NCBI RefSeq assembly: GCF_015831355.1
Contig: NZ_JADWYR010000001.1
Coordinates: forward strand, 620,001-684,000
Direction of reading: 5' to 3'
DNA from: Panacibacter microcysteis
GTDB lineage: Bacteria; Bacteroidota; Bacteroidia; Chitinophagales; Chitinophagaceae
DNA length: 64,000 nt
The position numbers and the translations under genes were made by a program. This document shows, piece after piece, positions 42,352 through 51,000 of this stretch; position 1 is the first letter of the stretch; every line of letters begins with the position of its first letter. Below the pieces are notes generated by a model. The model made no database searches, was not told where the DNA came from, and was given only the letters and a program-made list of their open reading frames with translations.

Positions 42352-42927
42352 ATGAAAATCAACAAAAGAACGTTACTGTTTTTCTTTATACTTATTGCGG
42401 TTACAACAATTGTAAAAGTTTTGTGCGCCCCGAATTTAAACCTGTCTGGTTTTTCTGCAACAATTGCAGTTGCGTTATTTGCCGGCTTTTCTATCAAAGA
42501 TGCGCGGCTGGCAATATTGCTTCCTTTGCTAAGCCTTTTTATAAGTGACGTGCTGATACAGTTGCTCTATACATTTGGTGGTTTTAAGTTTCCCGGTTTT
42601 TACGATAACCAGTGGATCAACTATGTGCTGATAGCGGCTATAACTTTTCTTGGAATGGCCTTTCGCAAGGGTGGTGCGGCTGGCATCATTGCTTCTGCGG
42701 TTGTAGCCCCGGGTATCTTCTTTGTGGTTTCGAACTATATTGTATGGGCTACACAATCGGCCATGCTTGGCTATTCGAATGACTTTGGTGGTTTAATGGC
42801 CTGTTACCGTGCCGGTCTTCCTTTTTACAGGAACAGCATTTTATCAACCATTATTTTCCTGCCTGTTTTTATTGCAGCTTATCATTGGCTGCTCAGCGGA
42901 AAATTTACGTTGCAGACAGCTAAATAG
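42352..42927 (+). CDS. DUF6580-family integral membrane protein
   Basis: A 191-residue protein with about five transmembrane helices (11-28, 36-54, 58-80, 93-120, 160-180). The ISDVLIQLLYTFGGFKFPGFYDNQWINYVLIAAITFLG segment, with a conserved Asp and aromatic residues, is typical of this family, which has the general look of ECF-transporter substrate-binding (S) components. No energising ATPase genes are near. Substrate and function are unknown. It has its own consensus promoter and a terminator, so it is monocistronic. Confidence 0.75.
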   Translation: MKINKRTLLFFFILIAVTTIVKVLCAPNLNLSGFSATIAVALFAGFSIKDARLAILLPLLSLFISDVLIQLLYTFGGFKFPGFYDNQWINYVLIAAITFLGMAFRKGGAAGIIASAVVAPGIFFVVSNYIVWATQSAMLGYSNDFGGLMACYRAGLPFYRNSILSTIIFLPVFIAAYHWLLSGKFTLQTAK

Positions 42928-42942
42928 TATTGGTTATATGAT

Positions 42943-42980
42943 AAAAAAAATCCCGGAAGGTTTCTTTCGGGATTTTTTTT
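42943..42980. terminator. Bidirectional terminator between convergent genes
   Basis: AAAAAAATCCCG pairs with CGGGATTTTTTT, giving A- and T-runs on both outer sides. It serves the DUF6580 gene and the converging rnhA gene, whose stop codon overlaps its right edge. Confidence 0.88.
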
Positions 42981-43461
42981 ATTTTATGATGCTGCCTGTT
43001 TCTCGTTCGTAAACTTCATCTATCAAAAGATCTTTCCCATCTGCAGCCTGTGTGGCCAGCACATCGCAGCGGTTGTTAAACGCGTTATCTGCATGGCCCT
43101 TCACCCATTTGAACTGTATGGTAAAATCTTTCGAGAGTTTGTAAAAACGCAGCCACAGATCCTTGTTTTTTTTGCCTCCTTTAAAATCATTTTTTATCCA
43201 GCCGTCTAACCACTTTTTTTCAACACTGTTTACCACGTACTGGCTGTCTGTATAAATTGTTAGTGCAATATTTTTTTTGGTCAGCGCTTCAAGTGCTTTT
43301 ATAACGGCAAGCAGCTCCATGCGGTTATTGGTAGTAAGGCGGTAACCTGCTGAAAGTTCTTTCCTGCTTTCGCCCCACATGAGTATAGCTCCATAACCAC
43401 CTGGACCCGGATTACCCCTCGATGAGCCATCTGTATAAATGATTAACTGGTGACCTTGCAT
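42979..43461 (-). CDS. rnhA: Ribonuclease HI
   Basis: A 160-residue RNase HI. The Met at 43461 (MQGHQLIIYTDGSSRGNPGPGGYG) is the conserved start; the frame extends 18 codons upstream without homology. The four acidic residues are present: Asp11, Glu49 (NNRMELLA), Asp72 (IYTDSQYVVN) and Asp133 (NRCDVLA), with His123 in VKGHADN. It removes RNA from RNA-DNA hybrids during replication and R-loop repair. The basic handle region (WIKNDFKGGKKNKDLW) of the E. coli-type enzyme is also visible. Confidence 0.94.
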   Translation of the reverse strand: MQGHQLIIYTDGSSRGNPGPGGYGAILMWGESRKELSAGYRLTTNNRMELLAVIKALEALTKKNIALTIYTDSQYVVNSVEKKWLDGWIKNDFKGGKKNKDLWLRFYKLSKDFTIQFKWVKGHADNAFNNRCDVLATQAADGKDLLIDEVYERETGSIIK

Positions 43462-43550
43462 AATTGCGAAGAAAAGTTTTTTACACCATACAAAATAAAA
43501 AATGAACGCTTGCATGCGGGCCGGCGGAAAACAACCACTGTGTCAGCCTT

Positions 43551-44351
43551 TTATCCAGGCAGGTAATACTCGCCTTTCATATAGGTAACAGCACTCCCGC
43601 TCATGAGTACGCGGTCGCCTTTTAATTCGCAATCGAGATAGCCCCTGCGCCCGGAAACCTGTATGGCCTTTAACGCTGTTTTATTTAATTGTGCTGCCCA
43701 GTAAGGCACCATACTGGTATGTGCAGAACCGGTAACGGGGTCTTCATCAATACCACTTGGCGGGAAGAAACAACGGGATACAAAATCTGCTTCATCACCG
43801 TCTGCCTTTGCAGTAACAATTACGCCACGTGCATCGAGCGTTGACAGTGTTTTGAAATCAGGTGTCAACGCCTCTACTTCCTGCCGGGTGTGCAGTACGA
43901 GTAAATAATCCATAGAGGATTTAAAAACAGGCACGGGGCCAATATTCAACCCTTCAAAAATTACATCCGGAATATCTGTAACCGCGTGCAGCTTATCTGC
44001 CGGAAAATCCAGGGTGTAAACGCCTTCGCCTTTACGCTTTACTTTTAGAAGCCCGCTTAGTGAGTTGAACACTATTTCATCTTTATCATAACCAAGCTCT
44101 GTATAAAAGATATGCGCGGTGGCAAGCGTTGCATGCCCGCATAGTTTAACCTCTACAGCAGGTGTAAACCAGCGAATGCGATACTGATCTCCTTCTTTAA
44201 CAATGAAAGTTGTTTCGGCGAGATTGTTTTCTGCACCAAGCTGCTGCATAAGATCATCGGGCAGCCATTGCTGCAGTGGACATACTGCGGCCGGGTTTCC
44301 ACCAAACATTTCAGTTGTAAATGCATCTACCTGGTATATGGGAAGTTTCAT
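43551..44351 (-). CDS. PhzF-family epimerase/isomerase-like protein
   Basis: A 266-residue protein. The Met at 44351 (MKLPIYQVDAFTTEMFGGNPAAVCPL) is the family start; the frame runs upstream through a dispersed repeat to 44624 without homology. Two DAP-epimerase-like halves are visible, with Glu46 in ENNLAETTFIV at the catalytic position, CGHATLATAHI, and DEDPVTGSAHTSMVPYWA in the second half. Relatives isomerise DHHA in phenazine synthesis, but most chromosomal PhzF proteins are of unknown function. No phenazine genes are nearby. Upstream of rnhA on the same strand, 89 bases apart. Confidence 0.87.
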   Translation of the reverse strand: MKLPIYQVDAFTTEMFGGNPAAVCPLQQWLPDDLMQQLGAENNLAETTFIVKEGDQYRIRWFTPAVEVKLCGHATLATAHIFYTELGYDKDEIVFNSLSGLLKVKRKGEGVYTLDFPADKLHAVTDIPDVIFEGLNIGPVPVFKSSMDYLLVLHTRQEVEALTPDFKTLSTLDARGVIVTAKADGDEADFVSRCFFPPSGIDEDPVTGSAHTSMVPYWAAQLNKTALKAIQVSGRRGYLDCELKGDRVLMSGSAVTYMKGEYYLPG

Positions 44352-44484
44352 AAAGCAGAAATTTGTTTGGGCAAATTTATTACTGCTTTGTATAATAAGT
44401 GCGGGTAAAAAAATACAGCGTGCTTTACCTGGTGATTTTGAACGGCATGGTATACGCAGTATCGGAGCTGAATAAAGTGATAGA

Positions 44485-44523
44485 GTACAAGTGAGTGACA
44501 CAACGGAAGCTGCACAATGTTCC
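44485..44523 (+). repeat. Dispersed repeat copy 17, T/A core, short arm
   Basis: Exact core at 44485-44504; the outer arm is reduced to GGAAGCTGCACAATG. It lies in the 320-bp gap between the phzF-like and kelch genes, where nothing else clear was seen. Confidence 0.85.
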
Positions 44524-44671
44524 AATGCCCGTAAACAAATACATGACCACATTTTTAATCCTTTACGTGTAATATTTATCCTTACCTTTCTTACTGATTG
44601 CCCCTGGAACGCTGCAGCCAACACTTTACCCCTTCTGCCACTTATTGTAAACCAACATTAAATGCTTCAAC

Positions 44672-46492
44672 ATGAAACAATTTCTACGCATGCTTATGCT
44701 GCAATGCAGTAACAGCAAAAAGTCTCTGTTATTTTCTTTTGTTATCGTACTAACAGCTTTTCAAAGTTTTGGACAAGGTACATGGACCCCGGTTACCAAT
44801 ATTTGTCCTGCCACGAGTGGCGGCGTTTGTATGCTGCTTTCTGATGGCACTGTTATCTGTAAAACATTTGCCGGGGGAGTTGACGGGTATGGCACATTAT
44901 GGTACCGCTTAACGCCCGATGCACAAGGCAGCTATATCAATGGCACATGGTCTGCCATTGCCCCGATGATTGGCTCACGTTTATATTTTTCCTCCCAGAT
45001 ATTAAAGGATGGCCGCGTATACGTTGCTGGTGGCGAGTATGGCAGCGGTGGCTCCAGCGCAGAAACATACAATCCGTTAACCAACCAGTGGACGGCCACA
45101 CAATCCCCGGTAGATTTTGTAAGTGATGCAAATTCTGAGATACTTGAAGATGGCAGGGTACTGCAGGCCATTGTGCAGGGCAACCCTTTCCTGAGAGAAG
45201 TAGATATCTACAATCCGGCGAACAACACTTTTATCAATGGGCCAAGCTGTATTGGTTTTCACAATGAATCTACCTGGGTAAAACTGCCTGACGGCAGTAT
45301 TTTAATGGTCGACAGAAATTCTACCGCTTCTGAAAGATATATACCTGCACTGAACCAGTGGGTGGCAGATGGCAACGTACCTGTTGCCCTGTACGACCCG
45401 TACGGGCTGGAAACAGGTGCAGGCTTATTACTGCCCGACGGCAGGGCATTTTTTATTGGCTCACTGGGGCATACCGCTTATTATACGCCGTCCGGCAATG
45501 CCACACCCGGCACATGGGCAGCGGGGCCTGACCTTCCAAACGGGCAGGGGCAGCCCGATGCTGCCGCCGCAATGATGCCGAACGGGAAGGTATTGCTTAA
45601 CTGCTCCCCCGTACCAACAGCATTTAACCATTTTCCTTCACCTACCTCTTACTACGAATTTGATTACCTGGCAAATACCTATACGCGCATCAATGCACCA
45701 CAGGGTGGCTTAACTACAAACACGCCATGTTATACTTCTAACCTTTTGGTATTGCCTGACGGTAAAATTCTGTACTGCCTGCAGGGCTCATCTACATTTT
45801 ACGTGTACACCCCTTCCGGCGCAGCCATTGCAGCAGGCAAGCCGACAATAAAAAAATTAAAGAAGGTGGGCAATGCTGTAAGAATTACCGGTACCCTGTT
45901 CAACGGTATTTCTGAAGGTGCCTGTTATGGAGACGACTTCCAGATGGCTACCAATTTCCCGGTTGTGCGCTTTACCAATGCAACCAATACATTTTATGCA
46001 AGAACCTATAACTGGAACAGCACAGGTGTAATGCGTGGCAATGCGGCAGATACTGCTTTCTTTACTTTACCCGCAGGCATGCCTGCAGGCCCTTATGCGC
46101 TTACGGTTGTTGCAAATGGTATTGCATCTAACCCCAAAAATGTAATACTGAATGTTTCTACCCTGGCAACACCAACCCTGCTGGAAAGCGGTGTTGATTT
46201 CGAAGCCATTGTTGCAGCGCCTTCCGCACCTGGTAAAGCAGGCAACAAAGTTTATCCCAACCCTGCCAACACAACTGCAACGCTGCAGTTTGGTATAACA
46301 CAGGCTGGTCGCGTACAGGCTACCATTTACAATGCCGGTGGCAAAGCTGTAAAGACAGTGATCAGTGGAGACTATCAACAGGGCTTATACAATAAGACCA
46401 TTAATACCGCTGATCTTCCGGCGGGTGTTTATATGATCAAACTGCAAACCACACAAGGCATAGAAAACATCAGGCTTGTTGTGGTGAAATAA
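44672..46492 (+). CDS. Secreted kelch-repeat protein with T9SS C-terminal domain
   Basis: A 606-residue protein. Signal peptide ends near FQSFGQ (about 35), preceded by an unusually long basic N-region; a later Met could also start it. Residues about 40-420 are kelch-like propeller blades (VYVAGGEYGSGGSSAETYNPLTNQWTA, RVLQAIVQGN..VDIYNPANNTF, LLPDGRAFFIGS) as in galactose-oxidase-like proteins. A DUF1929/Ig-like region follows (about 425-505). The C-terminal ~75 residues (NKVYPNPANTTATLQFG...LPAGVYMIKLQTTQGIENIRLVVVK) are a T9SS type A sorting domain, so it is exported through the outer membrane and probably anchored at the surface. The copper-ligand set of true galactose oxidase was not found. 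Confidence 0.82.
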   Translation: MKQFLRMLMLQCSNSKKSLLFSFVIVLTAFQSFGQGTWTPVTNICPATSGGVCMLLSDGTVICKTFAGGVDGYGTLWYRLTPDAQGSYINGTWSAIAPMIGSRLYFSSQILKDGRVYVAGGEYGSGGSSAETYNPLTNQWTATQSPVDFVSDANSEILEDGRVLQAIVQGNPFLREVDIYNPANNTFINGPSCIGFHNESTWVKLPDGSILMVDRNSTASERYIPALNQWVADGNVPVALYDPYGLETGAGLLLPDGRAFFIGSLGHTAYYTPSGNATPGTWAAGPDLPNGQGQPDAAAAMMPNGKVLLNCSPVPTAFNHFPSPTSYYEFDYLANTYTRINAPQGGLTTNTPCYTSNLLVLPDGKILYCLQGSSTFYVYTPSGAAIAAGKPTIKKLKKVGNAVRITGTLFNGISEGACYGDDFQMATNFPVVRFTNATNTFYARTYNWNSTGVMRGNAADTAFFTLPAGMPAGPYALTVVANGIASNPKNVILNVSTLATPTLLESGVDFEAIVAAPSAPGKAGNKVYPNPANTTATLQFGITQAGRVQATIYNAGGKAVKTVISGDYQQGLYNKTINTADLPAGVYMIKLQTTQGIENIRLVVVK

Positions 46493-46510
46493 TAAACCAA
46501 CGCAAAAAAC

Positions 46511-46544
46511 AAGAGGCGAATGAAAATTTCATTCGCCTCTTTTA
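46511..46544 (+). terminator. Bidirectional terminator after the kelch gene
   Basis: AAGAGGCGAATGAAA pairs perfectly with TTTCATTCGCCTCTT, followed by TT. It stands between the kelch gene and the converging small gene at 46570. Confidence 0.9.
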
Positions 46545-46569
46545 GTATCAAAACAGCGTAATACCATTA

Positions 46570-46857
46570 TTACTCTTCAACCCATACACCCTGCTTGCTG
46601 CCAACACGGGAAGCCACAAGCTTCTTTTTCTTTACCACGGGGACCCGCGATTTCAACTCGGCAAGTTGTTTATGCAATTCTTCGTGAGAGGCCTTTAGTT
46701 CTTCCACCTGCTTTTCCAGTTTTGCAATCCTGTCCTGCTGCACTACTGTAAGCTGTTTGGAAGATGTGTCATTACCTGTGTTTAAATCTGTATCCGGCTG
46801 AGCAAATGACATTACCGAAAATGAGCTGGCAATCATTAAAAGGTATATTTTTCTCAT
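46570..46857 (-). CDS. Small secreted coiled-coil protein
   Basis: A 95-residue protein with a Sec signal (MRKIYLLMIASSFSVMSFAQ). The centre (VVQQDRIAKLEKQVEELKASHEELHKQLAELKSR, about 38-70) has heptad leucines and charged residues typical of a two-stranded coiled coil. A basic C-terminal stretch (KKKKLVASRVGSKQGVWVEE) follows. No known domain. It may be a small structural or oligomerisation factor of the envelope; the coding call rests on the signal peptide, heptads and the shared terminator. Confidence 0.68.
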   Translation of the reverse strand: MRKIYLLMIASSFSVMSFAQPDTDLNTGNDTSSKQLTVVQQDRIAKLEKQVEELKASHEELHKQLAELKSRVPVVKKKKLVASRVGSKQGVWVEE

Positions 46858-46976
46858 GGTTATATGATTTGTACAATATTACTAAGCCTTTTTTAATAAC
46901 AGTTATAATAAAATGTTATAAAACCTAACAATTGTAAGCACGCTTAAATATTGCCTGTATTTGCTACATTCACCGT

Positions 46977-47819
46977 ATGAAAAACATACTACTATTCTCC
47001 TTCTTTATGAACGTTTTAAGCGCACACAGCCAATCACTTACCGTAATGACTTTTAACCTCAGGTTAAACACTTCCTCAGACAGTTTAAACGCATGGACAT
47101 ACCGTAAAGATCATGCGGCCTCGCAGGTATTATTTTACGATGTACACCTGCTGGGCGTACAGGAAGCGTTACACGACCAGATGACAGACATGCAACAGCG
47201 CTTACCCGGCTTTAAATCTTTTGGTGGCGGAAGAGACGATGGCAAAACCAGGGGAGAATACAGTGCTATTTTTTACGATACTGCCAGGCTTCAGTGGCTG
47301 GACGGCAACATGTTCTGGCTTTCTCAAACACCGGAGATACCGGGCTCCAAAGGCTGGGATGCAGCCATTACACGTATGGTTACCTGGTGCAGGTTCAAAG
47401 ACAAAACGACGGGTAAAATATTTTTTGCCTTCAATACACATTTCGACCATATGGGTAAAACTGCCCGTGCGGAAAGTGCAAAAATGATCCTGCAGAAAGT
47501 AACGACAATCGCAGGCAACATGCCCGTAATTTTTACCGGCGATTTTAACGCCAAACCCGCTGATGAGCCCATCAGGATCATTACCAATACATCAGATGCT
47601 GATCACCTCACGGATGCTAAAAGTATCAGTCAATCGCCACATCATGGCCCAACAGGAACGTTTACCGGTTTTCAGCCAAAAGAAACAGACGATGAGCCTA
47701 TAGACCACATTTTTGTAAAGAATGGCGTAAAGATTTTAAAACACGCCACGATCTCCGAATCGTGGAACGGCAGGTTTTCTTCTGATCATTTTCCGGTACT
47801 GGCAGTAGTTGTGTTGTAA
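46977..47819 (+). CDS. Secreted endonuclease/exonuclease/phosphatase family hydrolase
   Basis: A 280-residue protein with a Sec signal (MKNILLFSFFMNVLSAHSQS). EEP signatures are complete: LTVMTFNLRLNT (Asn), LGVQEALHDQ (Glu), FNTHFDHMG (His), VIFTGDFNAKPADEP (Asp, Asn), PIDHIFVKNG and SSDHFPVLAVVVL. Secreted EEP enzymes of this shape in Bacteroidota are often phosphodiesterases or sphingomyelinase/nuclease-like. It is unrelated in detail to the cytoplasmic EEP protein at 3050. A possible TGTATTTG -7 box at 46956 sits just before the start, which would leave a very short leader. Confidence 0.88.
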   Translation: MKNILLFSFFMNVLSAHSQSLTVMTFNLRLNTSSDSLNAWTYRKDHAASQVLFYDVHLLGVQEALHDQMTDMQQRLPGFKSFGGGRDDGKTRGEYSAIFYDTARLQWLDGNMFWLSQTPEIPGSKGWDAAITRMVTWCRFKDKTTGKIFFAFNTHFDHMGKTARAESAKMILQKVTTIAGNMPVIFTGDFNAKPADEPIRIITNTSDADHLTDAKSISQSPHHGPTGTFTGFQPKETDDEPIDHIFVKNGVKILKHATISESWNGRFSSDHFPVLAVVVL

Positions 47820-47825
47820 CATCAT

Positions 47826-47880
47826 GATGGGCCCGGCAGTTGAATATGCATTGAGCTGCTGTTGCGTCGCACTCTTGTAC
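47826..47880 (-). repeat. Dispersed repeat copy 18, C/G core (left half of an inverted pair)
   Basis: Exact core at 47861-47880; outer arm ATGGGCCCGGCAG starts about six bases after the hydrolase stop. Pairs with copy 19. Confidence 0.9.
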
Positions 47881-48033
47881 TGCAACAACCATATGGAGCA
47901 TTTGGCTCCGTACAGTTACAGCTTTACAAAAAGCTACCGACGCACAACCTTATTGATGGTACAATAACTGTTGAAAAAGTTGCCGGGAATGATTGCGCGT
48001 ACCCGCACAGTGATCAATAATGTTCCGGCTGCT

Positions 48034-48084
48034 GAAGAGTGCGACGCAACAGGCGATGCCACGAAGTACCGCTGCCGGGTTCAT
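48034..48084 (+). repeat. Dispersed repeat copy 19, C/G core (right half of an inverted pair)
   Basis: GAAGAGTGCGACGCAAC at 48034-48050 (GTAC end lost), then AGGCGATGCC and outer arm GCTGCCGGGTTCATAA, which ends seven bases before the alpha-2-macroglobulin stop codon. Confidence 0.9.
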
Positions 48085-48090
48085 AAAAAA

Positions 48091-51000
48091 TTACTCCTGC
48101 ACTTCTACCCACTTACCCCTTACACCCGCACTTATGGTATGGTCGTACATGGCTTCTGCATATACGCCGGGCCAAAAATACCTGCCCGGGTAAGCAGCAT
48201 TTAACTGCACATAATACGTAAGCGTTTCACTTTGCCCCAGGTTGAAATAATGGTACACACGGTCATCACGTATATCCATATAATCGCTCGGTGATGATTG
48301 AAATGCACCTTCGCTGTTATACAGTCTTGTATTGAGTATTTCCCAGCCGCCGGGGAACACCTGGGTTAATGCCATTTGTGTGTAGGCGCCACGCGTACCA
48401 GGATTTTTGATGGTTACTTTTGCCACAAAATCGGTACCCTGCTTAATCCTTGTAACATCTACAGGCTGGCCTGTGGTACTTATATAATTTACTGACAGCA
48501 CAAGTACGTTAGCGTTATTGATAACAGGCATTGTATCGTTGCTTAGCGGTCTGCCTTCATTGATAATGCGTACATAGATTGTATTACTGCCTTTATTGGT
48601 AAGTTGTACGGCACCTTTGCTGTTTTGCCAGGCAATATTTGATTGGGAAAGCACGCTTGCCGTATTTATGTTGAGCTTTTGTGTACCTGCATTGCCTGTA
48701 ACCACAATTTTCTTACCGTCTTTATTGCTGCCACTGAATTTTGCAATAGCAATAAGCGCATAGGCGGTTGTTTGTGTACTGTACCAGCTATCCTGCGACA
48801 GCCTGGCGGCAACCGTTCTAACGAGTTGCGCACCTTCGGCTTTGCGGTTCATCAGCGTGAGGGTTTCGAGTACCATTGCCTGGTCCCGCAGGTCACTGCC
48901 AAATGTAATGCCTGTATATTCACGCTTGGGAAAGTTGGCAGATATACCGCTGATGAGTTGCAGGGCAACTTTAGACTGACCGATAAGCTGGTAAGCAGCA
49001 GCCAGTCTCCACTTGGCTTCTGGCGTTAAAAATTTAAATTCTTTCAGCCGGTTCATAGCGCCCAGCTCAGGGGCTTTTGCCACGGCCAGTAGGTACAACC
49101 TGTACGCCTGCACAAGGTCTGTTCCATACCAGGGTGCCGAGGTTACGTTCCATGCAACAGCTTTATTGCGCTGGTACAACTTCCATGACTGCAACATAGC
49201 TGCCGACACCCCGTAGCCGCGGGCAAAAGCCTCGAGTAAAAAGTGACCGGCGTAACAGGTGCCCCATTCATCGCTTGTTTCGCCGCCCGGCCAATAGCTA
49301 AAACCACCGTCGCTTTGCTGAAAATTACCCAGCTTGCTGATGGCAGCACGGATGTTTCCATCAATTCTTGCTTTATCAGCATCTGATAAATCTGTAAGTT
49401 GGTTTAAGACCAGTTGTGGAAAAACGGATGATGTTTTTTGCTCTATGCAGCCGTGCGGGTATTGAATTAAATAATTTAAACGTTTGGCAAGATCTATCGC
49501 GGGAATACCAGACACTTCCAACGTTGCCTTACTGTTGGCCGCATCGCCGATCATTGCAACCGCAGCGCTCCATGACTGACCGGGTTGCAAGGTTGCTTCT
49601 GTAACCTGGGTAACAGGAGGATTGGCATTCCTGATGTCGATTTCGATCTCTGTTGCAGATTGTTCTTTACCGCTTGTTGCAACAATCTTTACTTTGCCAA
49701 TACCTGTATTAGGTTTAACCTTAGCCGTAAAGTATACAAGTTGTTCACCCGTACCATTAAAGCTTATACTTTGTGCGCCACCTGCCTGTATAAACGGGTT
49801 GCTTTGCAGCGTAAGGCTTACATTGCGAATGTTTTTATCTGTAGCAAAAACAGTGACAGGTATTTTTAGTTCTTCATTTGGCCCGAGCACACGGGGCATG
49901 GTAGCGAGCAACATCAAAGCCTTTTTAACTGTCACCGGTTTCTCTGCCATACCGTAAGCGTTATTGCCTGCGGCAATAACCATAGCCTTTACACTGCCCA
50001 TGTATGGGGGTAATATAAACTCATGCGTTTTACTACCGCCACTTAGTTTAAAGGGGCCCATAAACTGTACTACAGGTTTAAACCTGTTGGCCCTTCTTGT
50101 TTTGCTGGCGAGTTCTGCTTCTCCATCTCCGCCTATGGTAAGTATGCGCTGAAGCTCTGCACCCCATGCGCCAATAACGTCATCGTAAACATCCCAGCTT
50201 TTTACACCCAGTGCTTCCCTTGCATAAAATGCTGCATGCGGGTCGGGCGTTTTAAATCTTGTAAGATCCAGTAAACCTTCATCCACAATGGCAACTACAT
50301 AAGTCATCTCTCTGCCCGATGCTTCAGAAACGGTGATAGTTGTTTTTGTTTCAGGCCTTATGGCGTCGGGCATTTTTATCTGTGGTTTAAGCACGGTGTT
50401 TTTGTCTTCGATCATTACAGGTATTACACCATACATCCTGACAGGCAGGTCATTTACGGTTTGTGCATGAGGTTGTATCAGGCTAACATTTACGTACACA
50501 TTTGGCGCCATTGACTTGTCTGCCTTAAACGTAAATCTGGTTTGGCCCTCCACGGTTTTTACCTGGTAAGTTTTCAGCACTTTACTACCACTTTCAATAC
50601 TTATAAAAGCCTTCCCGTTTTTACTGCCGGGTATGGTAAGGTTTACATCTTCGCCTACATTGTAACTGCTTTTATCTGATGTAAAAGACAGCATGGCGGC
50701 AGCCGAAGGGTCATTATTATCTCCCCGTGTTTGCCAGCCGTAATCATCTACATAAAAGGTGCTGCCGGTTGTATGACCACTGCGTGTATCGCTGATCAGT
50801 ACGAGATAGCGCCCCCAGTCGCCGTCACTGAACCGCATATCGTAACTGCCCTTACCGTTTGTTATGTTCAGCGTGTCTTTCTTGATAAGTTTGTTGTAAT
50901 CGTTTTGAGTAAAGTTGCTAAGGTCATCACCACTATTGTCCCACCACCAGCTCCAGCGTATTTTATACAACTGTATCTCCAGCCGGGTAGCTCCACTTGT

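Noticed and set aside
44672-46492. A true galactose oxidase
   Set aside because: The propeller shape fits, but the Cys-Tyr crosslink and copper ligands could not be found; called only as a kelch protein.
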